The translations under genes were made by a program, and so were the position numbers. The notes beneath the pieces are model-generated. The model was given only the letters and a program-made list of their open reading frames with translations. It was not told the DNA's origin and did not search any database. Shown one piece after another: positions 7,773 through 19,222 of a stretch of 64,000 nt of DNA. The number at the start of each line of letters is the position of its first letter. Position 1 is the stretch's first letter. The stretch lies in contig NZ_JABEPQ010000002.1 in assembly GCF_013041615.1 (NCBI RefSeq), forward strand, positions 744,001 to 808,000, in the 5' to 3' direction. The stretch is from Knoellia koreensis. Its GTDB lineage: Bacteria; Actinomycetota; Actinomycetes; Actinomycetales; Dermatophilaceae.

Positions 7773-8565
7773 CGTCGCCCTTGGCCCACTGCAGCACCGT
7801 CGTGGCGAGCGGCGTCCACTGCGGATCGGCGTCGGTGCCCTTGTTCAGCATGCCCCAGCCGTGGCCGGATTCCGTTGCCACGTAACGCTTCTGCTTCGCG
7901 GGTGACGCCTTCAACGCGGCCTCGACCTTGGCCGGCTCCATCTCGAGGTCGGTGGTGGCCATGGCGATGAGCAGCGGCACCGTAATGGCGGGCGTTGCCT
8001 CGGCGGCCGTCGGCAGGCCCTGGTAGCTGAACGGCCCGGACAGGTCGACCACGCCGTCCGCGCCCGCCTTGCCCCCGGCCGCCAGTGCGGTTGCCCCACC
8101 GAGCGAGGCGCCGACGATGGTCACGCGCTTGGCGCCCTGCTGCCTGGTCCAGTCGACCGCCAGCTTCACCTGCGCCGTGGGGTCCTCCGCGAACGCCCCC
8201 TTGCACTGCGACTTGCCCCAACCGCAGAGGTCGATGAGCACGCCGCGCACGCCCTTCCCAGCCGCCCACCCGGCATACGACACCCAGCCGCAGAAACCCG
8301 AGGGCGCGGTCTGGTGCAGATAGACCGCCGCTGTCTCCCCGTCCCCGATGCTCGCGCCGGTCACCACACTGCCGTCGGGTCCGTCGAGCGAGATGAGCTC
8401 GCCCCCGTCGAAGGGCACCTTGCACCGGTCCTGGATCGACGTCACCGTCGGAGTGGGCAGTGGTGTGGGCGTTGATCTCGTGGGCCCGCTGGCCGGGTCC
8501 CCGCTGCCGCCACACGCCGCCAGCAGCACCACGACCGCGGCGAGCACCGCTGCAAGACGTTTCAT
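7756..8565 (-). CDS. Alpha/beta-hydrolase lipoprotein
   Basis: 269 residues. A short signal with lipobox LLAAC (cysteine 18) is followed by a Pro/Thr linker and an alpha/beta-hydrolase domain from about residue 60. The nucleophile elbow is GASLGGA (Ser near residue 151), the acid region is around IAMATTDLEM, and the catalytic His lies in ESGHGWGML near residue 240. Several cysteines suggest an exported, disulfide-bonded enzyme. The substrate is unknown; dienelactone hydrolase-like or esterase activity is likely. The ATG lies inside a perfect palindrome shared with the divergent PadR gene, so it is probably that regulator's target. Confidence 0.8.
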   Translation of the reverse strand: MKRLAAVLAAVVVLLAACGGSGDPASGPTRSTPTPLPTPTVTSIQDRCKVPFDGGELISLDGPDGSVVTGASIGDGETAAVYLHQTAPSGFCGWVSYAGWAAGKGVRGVLIDLCGWGKSQCKGAFAEDPTAQVKLAVDWTRQQGAKRVTIVGASLGGATALAAGGKAGADGVVDLSGPFSYQGLPTAAEATPAITVPLLIAMATTDLEMEPAKVEAALKASPAKQKRYVATESGHGWGMLNKGTDADPQWTPLATTVLQWAKGDVSSAG

Positions 8566-8584
8566 ATGTCAACATTGACATATG
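8563..8584. promoter_or_regulatory. PadR-type palindrome overlapping both start codons
   Basis: Arms CATATGTCAA (8563-8572) and TTGACATATG (8575-8584) are perfect 10-bp complements with CA between them. The outer CAT is the start codon of the minus-strand hydrolase and the outer ATG is the start codon of the plus-strand PadR gene, 16 bp apart. The core ATGT...ACAT matches the usual PadR operator. There is no room for Shine-Dalgarno sites inside the gap, so the start codons themselves form part of the operator. Confidence 0.8.
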
Positions 8585-9205
8585 CCGCCGGAAGCGTCCA
8601 TCCCCTCGCACCTCGGCTTCGCCATCCTCGGGCTGCTCGCGCGCCGTCAGCGCACCGGCTACGACATCGCCAAGGCGATGGAGCGCCCGGTCGGCTACTT
8701 CTGGACCGCGCGGCACAGCCAGATCTACCCCGAGCTGGCGCGGCTCGAGGACGCCGGACTCGTGCGACACCGGGTCGTCGACGGGGCCGGCCCCAGACCG
8801 ACCAAGAGGTATGCCGTGACGGCGGCCGGCAAGCGGGCGTTGCGCTCGTGGGTGGCGTCCGAGCTGGAACCGCAACCGGTGCGTGACCTCGAGACCCTCA
8901 AGCTCTGGTCCGTCTGGCTGGTCGCCCCGGAGATTGCAAAGTCCTTTGTGCGCCAGTCTCTTTCGGCACACAAGGCGCGGCTCGCGGCATACGAGGAAGA
9001 ATTGGCGGGGGTGGACGCCGACACGGACTCGCGTGACCCCGGCCACCCCCTCTTCGCGAGCCGGCTCACCCTCGAGGGCGGCGTCAGGTCACGACGCGCC
9101 GCCGTGGAATGGTGCGAATGGATGCTCGATGAGCTGGACTGGGCCGGTGACCACCACCGATCCGACCGGCACCGCCAAGGTCACGGTGCTCGTCGAGGGA
9201 CGTAG
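8582..9205 (+). CDS. PadR family transcriptional regulator
   Basis: 207 residues. The winged helix is at about residues 10-85: LGFAILGLLARRQRTGYDIAKAM, then ARHSQIYPELARLEDAGLV and RPTKRYAVTAAGKRAL, the PadR signature. The C-terminal coiled-coil dimerisation domain follows (Vir_C/AphA-like, residues about 95-185). The last twenty or so residues are Arg/His-rich and overlap the next gene, so they look like an extension past the natural end. Divergent from a lipoprotein hydrolase across a shared palindrome, so autoregulation and control of the hydrolase are expected. Confidence 0.88.
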   Translation: MPPEASIPSHLGFAILGLLARRQRTGYDIAKAMERPVGYFWTARHSQIYPELARLEDAGLVRHRVVDGAGPRPTKRYAVTAAGKRALRSWVASELEPQPVRDLETLKLWSVWLVAPEIAKSFVRQSLSAHKARLAAYEEELAGVDADTDSRDPGHPLFASRLTLEGGVRSRRAAVEWCEWMLDELDWAGDHHRSDRHRQGHGARRGT

Positions 9206-9711
9206 CGACGCGGCCGTGGTAGGCAGCCTGTTCGCGCACCACGGACTGGCCGACGCCGAGCTGATCGTCATGGATGGCATCACGAACATCGAGCGCCAGC
9301 TGGCACTGCTGTCCGCCGACGAGTGGGTGTCCGTCTGCGGGTTGTGCGACCTCGGTGAGGTGGGTTTCGTCGAGCGCGCCCTCGCCCGCCGCGGCATGGA
9401 GGTGCGCGACCGCGACGACCTGGCGCGCCACGGGTTCTTCGTCTGCGACACCGACCTCGAGGACGAGCTGATCCGCGCCCTGGGCGCCGACGAGGTCGTG
9501 GCTGCCGTCACCGAGCTCGGCGAGCTGGGACGGTTCCGCACCTTCCAGAACCAACCCGAGTGGCGGGACCGCACGACCGAGGACCAGCTGCACCGGTTCG
9601 CCGGGTCGGGGTCGGGTCGCAAGCTGCGGCTGGCCGAGGCGCTGGCGGCGCGGCTCACGCCGACCAGCACGCCAAAGCCGTTGCGCCGCTTGGTCGCCCA
9701 CGTCGAGCAGC

Positions 9712-9722
<11 letters not shown>
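9147..9722 (+). CDS. TOPRIM-domain protein (OLD-nuclease-like C-terminal type)
   Basis: 191 residues from GTG 9147, overlapping the PadR tail by 59 bp. The protein opens with a TOPRIM strand, VTVLVEGRSDAAVV, in which the Glu is the conserved first TOPRIM acidic residue. A second acidic cluster, CDTDLEDEL, fits the DxD motif, and CDLGEVGFVERAL lies between them. This stand-alone TOPRIM form resembles the C-terminal half of OLD-family nucleases without the ABC ATPase half. It may act on nucleic acid ends, but no partner ATPase is adjacent. A later GTG at 9186 is a less likely start. Confidence 0.75.
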
Positions 9723-11520
<1,798 letters not shown>

Positions 11521-11523
11521 GCG

Positions 11524-12462
11524 CTATCCCGGTCGAGGTCCGCCGATGACATGCGCGCCGTGGGCCGGCCCGGTCGCACGCCGCACGTCCTGCACCGCAC
11601 CCGAGGCCGTGAGCGCGACCGCGAGGTCGAGCGCCGACTCGGTGTCCTCACAGAGGAAGGCCACGGTCGGACCCGAACCCGACACGATGCCGCCCACCGC
11701 GCCGAACTCCAGTCCCGCGTCGATGACGTCGGTCAGCGCCGGCATGAGCGACAGCGCCGCCGCCTGCAGGTCGTTCTGCAGGGCGGCGCCGAGCGCCCGC
11801 GCGTCACCCGAGCGCAGCGCCTGCATCATCTCCGGGGTCGGCACCGGGTCGGGCACGGCGACGCTTCCCCGCAGGCGGTCGCACTCGGCATACACGGCAG
11901 GGGTCGAGAGCCCGCCCTCGCTCAGGGCGAGCACCCAGTGGTAGGTGCCACGCGCGAGGACCGGCGCGAGGATCTCCCCGCGCCCCGACCCCATCGCCGT
12001 GCCACCGCTGAGCAGGAATGCGACATCGCTGCCGAGGCCGCCGGCGATCTCCTCGAGCTCCTGTTTCGTCGTGCCGAGCCCCCACAGGTGGTCACACGCG
12101 ACGAGGGTCGCGGCCGCGTCGGCGGAACCGCCCGCCATGCCACCGGCGACCGGAATGTCCTTGCGGATCGCGATGTGCACGGGTTCGTCGACCCCGGCCC
12201 GCTCGGCCAGCGCCTGGGCCGCCTTGGCGGCGAGGTTTGTGCCGTCGACCGGCACACCGAGCGACTGCGGGCCGCTCACGCTGAGACCCCACTCCTCGGC
12301 CGCCGTCACCGTCACCTCGTCGAACAGGTTGACGGCATGGAAGACGGTCGCGAGCGGGTGGTAGCCGTCGGCGCCCGGCGGCCCGACCAGCAGCTCGAGG
12401 TTGATCTTGGCCGGCACCCGCACCGTCACCGATGCGCTCGGCGGCAACGCGGCTGAGGTCAT
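11524..12462 (-). CDS. ispE: 4-diphosphocytidyl-2-C-methyl-D-erythritol kinase
   Basis: 312 residues, GHMP kinase of the non-mevalonate isoprenoid pathway; phosphorylates CDP-ME at the 2-OH. N-terminal VRVPAKINLELLVG holds the substrate Lys/Asn pair. The ATP loop is PVAGGMAGGSADAAATL (about residues 105-121), and the C-terminal GSGPTVAFL closes the active site. A TAGGGT -10 box lies 6 nt upstream of the ATG, so the transcript is probably leaderless. It is separated from ksgA, its usual neighbour, by a plus-strand two-component system. Confidence 0.95.
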   Translation of the reverse strand: MTSAALPPSASVTVRVPAKINLELLVGPPGADGYHPLATVFHAVNLFDEVTVTAAEEWGLSVSGPQSLGVPVDGTNLAAKAAQALAERAGVDEPVHIAIRKDIPVAGGMAGGSADAAATLVACDHLWGLGTTKQELEEIAGGLGSDVAFLLSGGTAMGSGRGEILAPVLARGTYHWVLALSEGGLSTPAVYAECDRLRGSVAVPDPVPTPEMMQALRSGDARALGAALQNDLQAAALSLMPALTDVIDAGLEFGAVGGIVSGSGPTVAFLCEDTESALDLAVALTASGAVQDVRRATGPAHGAHVIGGPRPG

Positions 12463-12507
12463 GTCGCCACCCTATTGGGCCCCACGGCAGGTCGCTGACC
12501 CGGACAT

Positions 12508-12533
12508 CTGCACAGAACCTTCACAGGTTGTGC
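12508..12533. promoter_or_regulatory. Inverted repeat upstream of the response regulator
   Basis: GCACAGAACCT (12510-12520) and AGGTTGTGC (12525-12533) form an imperfect inverted repeat around TCAC, about 40 bp before the GTG of the response regulator and close to the divergent ispE promoter. The position fits an autoregulatory OmpR-type site. A -10 box TACGCT lies 7 nt before the GTG at 12571. Confidence 0.4.
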
Positions 12534-12570
12534 CCGCCTCCTGACCACACGCCCTCCTACGCTCGGTCCC

Positions 12571-13308
12571 GTGAGCCACCACACCAGTCCGCGCATCCTC
12601 GTGGTCGAGGACGAGCGCACCATTGCCGACGCGGTGACCAGTCGCCTCGTCGCCGAGGGTTTCGATGCGGTCGCCGTGCACGACGGGCTCACCGCCCTGG
12701 ACCGCGCGCGGGAGTGGTCGCCTGACCTGGTCGTGCTCGACATCATGCTTCCGGGCCTCGACGGCCTAGAGGTATGCCGCCGGCTCCAGTCCGAGCCCAC
12801 GTCGCCTCCGGTGCCGGTCCTCATGCTCACGGCGCGCGACGACGAGACGGACATGCTCGTGGGGTTGGGGATCGGTGCCGACGACTACGTGACCAAGCCG
12901 TTCTCGATGCGCGAGCTGGTCGCCCGCATCCGCGTCATCCTGCGCCGGGTCGAGCGCGCAGCGGCAGCGGCTGCCGACAACGGTGCGAACGGTTCGGGCA
13001 GCGACCGCGCCACGGCTCGCGTGCTCGAGGTCGGGCCGGTGCGCATCGACCAGGGCCAGCGGCGGGTGTGGAACGACGGCGACGAGGTGCACCTGACACC
13101 CACCGAGTTCGACCTGCTCGCCGCGCTGGCGGCCGAGCCGGGCACGGTGCTCAGCCGCGAGACGCTGCTTGCGGAGGTGTGGGGGTGGGGCGACGCCAGC
13201 GGCACCCGCACCGTCGACAGCCACCTGAAGTCGTTGCGCCGCAAGCTCGGTCAGGATCGGTTCCGCACGGTCCACGGGGTCGGGTACGCCCTGGAGACGG
13301 GCCAGTGA
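12571..13308 (+). CDS. OmpR-family response regulator
   Basis: 245 residues. Receiver domain about residues 8-120: acidic pair VVEDE, phospho-acceptor Asp in LVVLDIMLPG, Thr in VLMLTARDD and Lys in DYVTKPFSMREL. A 30-residue Ala/Asn/Gly linker precedes the winged-helix DNA-binding domain (about 155-243) with LTPTEFDLLAALA and TRTVDSHLKSLRRKLG. The GTG start has a -10 box TACGCT 7 nt upstream, suggesting leaderless translation. Its stop overlaps the GTG of the kinase gene (GTGA), so the two are co-translated. Confidence 0.93.
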   Translation: MSHHTSPRILVVEDERTIADAVTSRLVAEGFDAVAVHDGLTALDRAREWSPDLVVLDIMLPGLDGLEVCRRLQSEPTSPPVPVLMLTARDDETDMLVGLGIGADDYVTKPFSMRELVARIRVILRRVERAAAAAADNGANGSGSDRATARVLEVGPVRIDQGQRRVWNDGDEVHLTPTEFDLLAALAAEPGTVLSRETLLAEVWGWGDASGTRTVDSHLKSLRRKLGQDRFRTVHGVGYALETGQ

Positions 13309-15848
13309 GCCAGGAGCCGAGGACGCCCTACGGGCTGCGTCCGCTGGACCCGGTGCGGTCGATCAAGACCAAGCTGGGGGCCCTCGTCGCGGTGACCGTC
13401 GCCGTCGCCACCCTGCTGGCCGTGCTGGCCACGCGGGCCGGCTGGTCGCCGTGGTTGGTGGTGCCTGTGGCCGTGCTGGTCGGGCTGGGCGTGACCCAGC
13501 TGCTGGCGCGTGGCATGACGAAACCGTTGCGAGACATGACGATTGCCGCCGGACACATGGCGCAGGGCGACTACACCCAGCGCGTGCGCACCGACTCCCG
13601 CGACGAGGTGGGCGAGCTGGCCCGCGCCTTCAACCGGATGGTCGCCACCCTCGAGCTCGTCGACCGGCAACGCCGCGACCTCGTCGCCAACGTGTCGCAC
13701 GAGCTGCGCACCCCCATCACCGCGCTGCAGGCCGTGCTGGAGAACCTCGTCGACGGCGTCACCACCCCGGACGCGGCCACCCTGGCCGCTGCACACGCCC
13801 AGACCGAGCGGCTCAGCCGGCTCGTCTCCGACCTGCTCGACCTGTCGCGCGTCGACGCCGGCATCGCCCCCTTCCGAGTCGCCGACGTGGTCGTCGCCGA
13901 GCTGCTCGAGGACGCCGTCAATCAGGCCCGCACCGACGGCCTGCGGTATGCCGTGCGGGTCGACCCAGCCGACCTCACCGTCCCGGGGGACCCCGAACGG
14001 CTGCACCAGTTGCTCGCCAACCTCCTCGACAACGCAGCCCGACACAGCCCCGCGGGTGGTGAGATCCGTGTCGCTGCAACGGTTTCCGGTGATGACGTGG
14101 TCCTCACCGTCGCCGACCAGGGCCCCGGCATCGCCCCGGCCGACCGCGAGGCCGTCTTCGAACGCTTCACCACCAGCTCCGCCCAGCACAGCGGCACCGG
14201 CCTCGGCCTGGCCATCGCCCGCTGGGTCGCCCAGCTCCATGGCGGCGCCATCGGCGTCGCCGACTCGGCCACGGGTGCGCTCCTGCGCGTGACCCTCCCC
14301 CGTGACCACGACCGACCCGTCCGCCACCAGGAGGCACCGACGATGAGCACCCTCACCCCACCCGCACCGATGCCCGCAAGCCCGCCACCGCCTCCCGGTG
14401 CGCTCGAGCTCCGGCGGTTCTGGCCGGACGCCGGTGCCGGGCGCCCCGGGATCGTGGCTGCGTGCGCCGTCGCGGGCACCCTGGCGGCGCTCATCATCCC
14501 CGACCGCAACCTCGGGTTGGGCGTCGCGATCGTGTTCGCGACCATCGCCGGGGTGGTGCTGTTCGCCGGCAGCTGGCGGCCCTGGACCTGGCTCGACTGG
14601 GCCGACGTCGCCCTCGTGACGCTGTTGGTTGCCATGCTGGTCGTGCGCGACGCCGCGTGGATCACCATGCTCTGCCTGCTGGCCGCGCTCGCCCTGGTCG
14701 TCGTCAACGTCACCAAGGCCCGCACCGTCATCGGGATGCTGCTCGGGGCGGCCTCCGTGCCGTTCGCCGCCCTGCGGGGTCTGCCCTGGCTGGGCCGGTC
14801 CCTGCGCCCCGCCCAGGGGGCGCGCGCCTGGCTCCCCGTGGTCCGCACCGTCCTCGTCACCCTCGTGCTGCTGGTCGTCTTCGGTGCGCTGTTCGCCTCC
14901 GCCGACGCGGTCTTCGCCACCTGGGTCGACGCCATCACCCCGAACATCTCGATCGGCGACGTGCCGGCCCGGATCGTGCTGGGAGTCTTCATCGCCGCGG
15001 GCACCCTCGCCGCGGCATACGTCGCCCTCGCTCCCCCGGCCGTCGACTCGGTGCGGATCCCCCTCAAGGCGAGCCGTCGCCGGTTCGAGTGGCTGGCGCC
15101 GCTCGTGGCGGTCGACGGGGTCTTCGCGGTCTTCCTCGTCGCGCAGGCGACGGCACTGTTCGGCGGCCACGCCTACCTGCGCGAGACGACCGGGCTGACG
15201 TATGCCGACTACGTGCACCAGGGCTTTGGCCAGCTGACCGTCGCCACCATCCTCACGCTGACCGTCATCGCGTGGGTCGCGCACAAGGCGCCGGCCGACC
15301 TCGTGCGCAACCTGGCGCTCGGAGCCCTCGCCGTCATGACCCTCGTGGTCGTCGTGTCGGCGCTCTACCGGATGAGTGTCTACGAGGAGGCGTACGGCTT
15401 CACCCGGCTGCGGCTGCTGGTGTCGGTCTTCGAGGGGTGGCTCGGCGTCGTGGTGCTGCTCGTGCTGGTGGCCGGGGCGCTCGGCCGGGCCGGGTGGCTC
15501 GTGCCGACGGCGGTGCGGCTCGGCGCGGTCGGGCTGCTCGGGCTCGCGGTGCTCAACCCCGACCTGTGGATCGCCGAGCACAACCTGGCCCGTCAGGACA
15601 CCGCCACCGTGCCGGTCGACTACGCCTACCTTGGCGGGCTCTCGGCGGACGCCTACCCGGCACTGTGGAAGCTCCCCCAGCCCGAGTTCGCCTGCGTCAC
15701 CGGCACCGGCGAGCTGACCCTCCCGGACAGGGGCGACTGGCTGGACTGGAACCACGGCCGGTCCACCGGTCTCGACCTCGCGGCCCAACGCCCGCCGGCG
15801 ACGACCGCCCAGGCCTCCGCAGCCGGCTGCGACACCCTCCAGCGCTGA
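13305..15848 (+). CDS. Sensor histidine kinase fused in frame to a DUF4173 (DUF4153) membrane protein
   Basis: One open frame of 847 codons with no stop. Residues 1-346 form a complete kinase: two membrane helices (about 20-42, 48-66), HAMP domain with DEVGELARAFNRM, dimerisation/phosphorylation helix NVSHELRTPITALQAV, N box LLDNAARHS, G1 DQGPGIAP and G2 GTGLGLAI. A Pro-rich linker leads to residues 347-847, a DUF4173-type protein with about ten membrane helices and a C-terminal soluble part carrying NPDLWIAEHN. A Shine-Dalgarno and ATG at 14343 lie inside the frame, so the membrane part may also be made alone. The two halves are normally expected as separate neighbouring genes. Confidence 0.85.
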   Translation: MSQEPRTPYGLRPLDPVRSIKTKLGALVAVTVAVATLLAVLATRAGWSPWLVVPVAVLVGLGVTQLLARGMTKPLRDMTIAAGHMAQGDYTQRVRTDSRDEVGELARAFNRMVATLELVDRQRRDLVANVSHELRTPITALQAVLENLVDGVTTPDAATLAAAHAQTERLSRLVSDLLDLSRVDAGIAPFRVADVVVAELLEDAVNQARTDGLRYAVRVDPADLTVPGDPERLHQLLANLLDNAARHSPAGGEIRVAATVSGDDVVLTVADQGPGIAPADREAVFERFTTSSAQHSGTGLGLAIARWVAQLHGGAIGVADSATGALLRVTLPRDHDRPVRHQEAPTMSTLTPPAPMPASPPPPPGALELRRFWPDAGAGRPGIVAACAVAGTLAALIIPDRNLGLGVAIVFATIAGVVLFAGSWRPWTWLDWADVALVTLLVAMLVVRDAAWITMLCLLAALALVVVNVTKARTVIGMLLGAASVPFAALRGLPWLGRSLRPAQGARAWLPVVRTVLVTLVLLVVFGALFASADAVFATWVDAITPNISIGDVPARIVLGVFIAAGTLAAAYVALAPPAVDSVRIPLKASRRRFEWLAPLVAVDGVFAVFLVAQATALFGGHAYLRETTGLTYADYVHQGFGQLTVATILTLTVIAWVAHKAPADLVRNLALGALAVMTLVVVVSALYRMSVYEEAYGFTRLRLLVSVFEGWLGVVVLLVLVAGALGRAGWLVPTAVRLGAVGLLGLAVLNPDLWIAEHNLARQDTATVPVDYAYLGGLSADAYPALWKLPQPEFACVTGTGELTLPDRGDWLDWNHGRSTGLDLAAQRPPATTAQASAAGCDTLQR
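14329..14345 (+). promoter_or_regulatory. Internal ribosome binding site and start for the DUF4173 half
   Basis: AGGAGG (14329-14334) stands 8 nt before an in-frame ATG at 14343-14345, exactly where the histidine-kinase domain has ended and before the Pro-rich N-terminus expected for the membrane protein. This is one of the stronger Shine-Dalgarno sites in the window. It would allow a 501-residue product in addition to the fusion. Confidence 0.6.
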
Positions 15849-15855
15849 TGTCGCT

Positions 15856-15911
15856 GCGAGTCTTCGGAAGTTTCTGGACGCTGGAACGTAGGAAAACTTC
15901 CGAAGACTCGC
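15856..15911. terminator. Bidirectional terminator hairpin, 18-bp perfect stem
   Basis: GCGAGTCTTCGGAAGTTT (15856-15873) and its exact complement (15894-15911) form an 18-bp stem with a 20-nt loop. It lies between the convergent kinase/DUF4173 and ksgA genes. The A/T run at the inner end of both arms makes it usable from either side. Confidence 0.75.
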
Positions 15912-15924
15912 GGGTCAGGGCTGG

Positions 15925-16812
15925 TCAGGGCGCAGGCAAGACGGACCGGGCGGCGGCGATGGCGGCGAACTGCTCGACGCCGAGCTGTTCGCCGCGGGTC
16001 TTCGGGTCGATCCCGGCCGCCACGAGGCATTCCTCGGCGCGCGCGGCCGACCCGGCCCACCCGGCCAGCGCCGCCCGCAACGTCTTGCGCCGCTGCGCAA
16101 ACGCCGCGTCGATGCACGAGAACGTGTCCTCCCGTGTCGCCCCGACCTGCGGCGGGTCGCGGCGCACCATCTCCACGAGCCCGGAGTCGACGTTCGGCAC
16201 CGGCCAGAACACGCCGCGCGGAACGTTGCCGGCGAGCCGCACCGCGGCATACCAGGCGGCCTTCACCGACGGCACACCATAGGTCTTGCTGCCCGGGGTG
16301 GCGGCCAGCCGCTCTGCCACCTCCAGCTGCACCATGACGAGCACGCGCCGCAGCGTCGGGAACGCCTCGAGGAACGACAGCACGACCGGCACCGACACGT
16401 TGTAGGGCAGGTTCGCGACGAGAGCCGTGGGTTGCGGGTCGGGCAGGGTGCGCACGTGCATCGCGTCCGCGTGGACGAGCGTGAGCCGGTCGGCGTATGC
16501 CGGCGCGAGCCGGCTCACCGTGTCACCGAGGGCCGCCGCGAGGGTCGGGTCGACCTCGACCGCCGTGACGTGCCCGGCGACGGGGAGCAGGGCGAGGGTG
16601 AGGGACCCGAGACCGGGACCGACCTCCACGACCGAGTCGTCCGGACCGACCTGCGCCAGGCGGGCGATGCGCTTGACCGTGTTGGCGTCGACGACGAAGT
16701 TCTGGCCCCACTGCTTGGTGGGTCGCAGGCCCAGGGAGGCGGCGAGCTCGCGGATGTGCGCCGCGCCGAGGTAGCCCGAGGCGTGCTCCGCGTCGCCGAC
16801 CTCCTCACCCAT
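15925..16812 (-). CDS. rsmA: 16S rRNA dimethyladenosine transferase (KsgA/RsmA)
   Basis: 295 residues. Dimethylates two adjacent adenines near the 3' end of 16S rRNA with SAM, a late 30S assembly step. Visible: [16 protein letters not shown] (the conserved QNF), SAM motif [13 protein letters not shown], acidic EVDP after strand two, and catalytic [11 protein letters not shown]. The all-helical C-terminal domain includes [20 protein letters not shown] -10 box lies 8 nt before the ATG, pointing to a leaderless mRNA. It is downstream of rpfB as in mycobacteria; ispE, the usual next gene, is displaced by about 3.4 kb. Confidence 0.95.
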   Translation of the reverse strand: MGEEVGDAEHASGYLGAAHIRELAASLGLRPTKQWGQNFVVDANTVKRIARLAQVGPDDSVVEVGPGLGSLTLALLPVAGHVTAVEVDPTLAAALGDTVSRLAPAYADRLTLVHADAMHVRTLPDPQPTALVANLPYNVSVPVVLSFLEAFPTLRRVLVMVQLEVAERLAATPGSKTYGVPSVKAAWYAAVRLAGNVPRGVFWPVPNVDSGLVEMVRRDPPQVGATREDTFSCIDAAFAQRRKTLRAALAGWAGSAARAEECLVAAGIDPKTRGEQLGVEQFAAIAAARSVLPAP

Positions 16813-16947
16813 GGGAGGTGACTCTATTGGCGTCGGTGGGCACGCGGCATACCGGCACCGGGCGTTGCCCCGAGAAACGCCGAGGACCGCACGAGCTCAA
16901 ACCTCGTGCGGTCCTCGAGTGAGGCGCTGTTGCCTCGATGCGTGGGA

Positions 16948-18320
<1,373 letters not shown>

Positions 18321-18364
18321 ATTTTGATAACGACCCCGTAAGCAATCGACCAACTCGCCGGGGC

Positions 18365-19222
18365 TCACCAGGGGCCGTAGACCGCCTCGGAGTTGGCACT
18401 GATCGCCTCGCACAGGGTCGGCACGGCGACACCGAGCACCCCCGCCATCACCCGCACCGTGAGCGGCACGAGGTAGGGCGCGTTGGTGGCTCCGCGCCAC
18501 GGCACCGGCGTGAGGTAGGGCGCGTCGGTCTCGACGAGGACCCGCTCCAGGGGTGTCACGGCCAGGGCGTCACGCAGCCCAGCGGCGTTCTTGAAGGTCA
18601 CCGTCCCCGCGAACGACAGGTAGTAACCCCGCTCGACGCACTCGCGCGCCATCTCCAGGTCGCCGGAGAAGCAGTGCATGACGGTGCGGTCCGGCGCGCC
18701 CTCCTCGGCCAGGATGCGCAGCACGTCGTCGTGCGAGTCGCGGTCGTGGATCTGCAGGGCCTTGCCGGTGCGCTTGGCGAGGTCGATGTGCCACCGGAAC
18801 GAATCCTGTTGGCTCGCAAGGCCTTCCGGGCCGGTGCGGAAGTAGTCGAGCCCGGTCTCGCCGATGACGCGGATGCGTGGGTGGGAGGCCAGCGCCTCGA
18901 TCTCCGCGTATGCCGCGTCGAGACTTCCCTGGGCGGCGAGCCTGGGTGCCTCGTTGGGGTGGATGGCAACCCCGCCGAGCATCTGCGGGTGCAGGTCGAC
19001 CTGCTCGGCGGTGAACCGGGCGCCGGGCAGGTCACAGCCGATCTGCACGATGCGGTCGACGCCGACCGCGGTGGCGGCGGCGATGGCCGCGGCCACGTCC
19101 GGGAGGTCCTCGCCGTCGCGCGCGATGTCGAGGTGCGTGTGGTTGTCCACGACCGGGATCGGGAGCGGGTCGGGCGCGTCGGGGACGCGCCCATGCCCGC
19201 TGCGCTGGTCGTGGGGCGTCAT
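18365..19222 (-). CDS. tatD: TatD family metal-dependent DNase
   Basis: 285 residues, TIM-barrel amidohydrolase-like nuclease. Metal ligands are visible in order: [11 protein letters not shown] (HxH), the bridging Glu in [11 protein letters not shown], His in [12 protein letters not shown], His in VMHCFSGD, and Asp in [12 protein letters not shown]. These five sites are the TatD signature. Family members are 3'-5' exonucleases and D-tyrosyl-tRNA or DNA repair factors. The ATG at 19222 overlaps the metG stop by 4 bp, so it is translated with metG; rpfB follows after a gap with its own promoter. Confidence 0.93.
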   Translation of the reverse strand: MTPHDQRSGHGRVPDAPDPLPIPVVDNHTHLDIARDGEDLPDVAAAIAAATAVGVDRIVQIGCDLPGARFTAEQVDLHPQMLGGVAIHPNEAPRLAAQGSLDAAYAEIEALASHPRIRVIGETGLDYFRTGPEGLASQQDSFRWHIDLAKRTGKALQIHDRDSHDDVLRILAEEGAPDRTVMHCFSGDLEMARECVERGYYLSFAGTVTFKNAAGLRDALAVTPLERVLVETDAPYLTPVPWRGATNAPYLVPLTVRVMAGVLGVAVPTLCEAISANSEAVYGPW

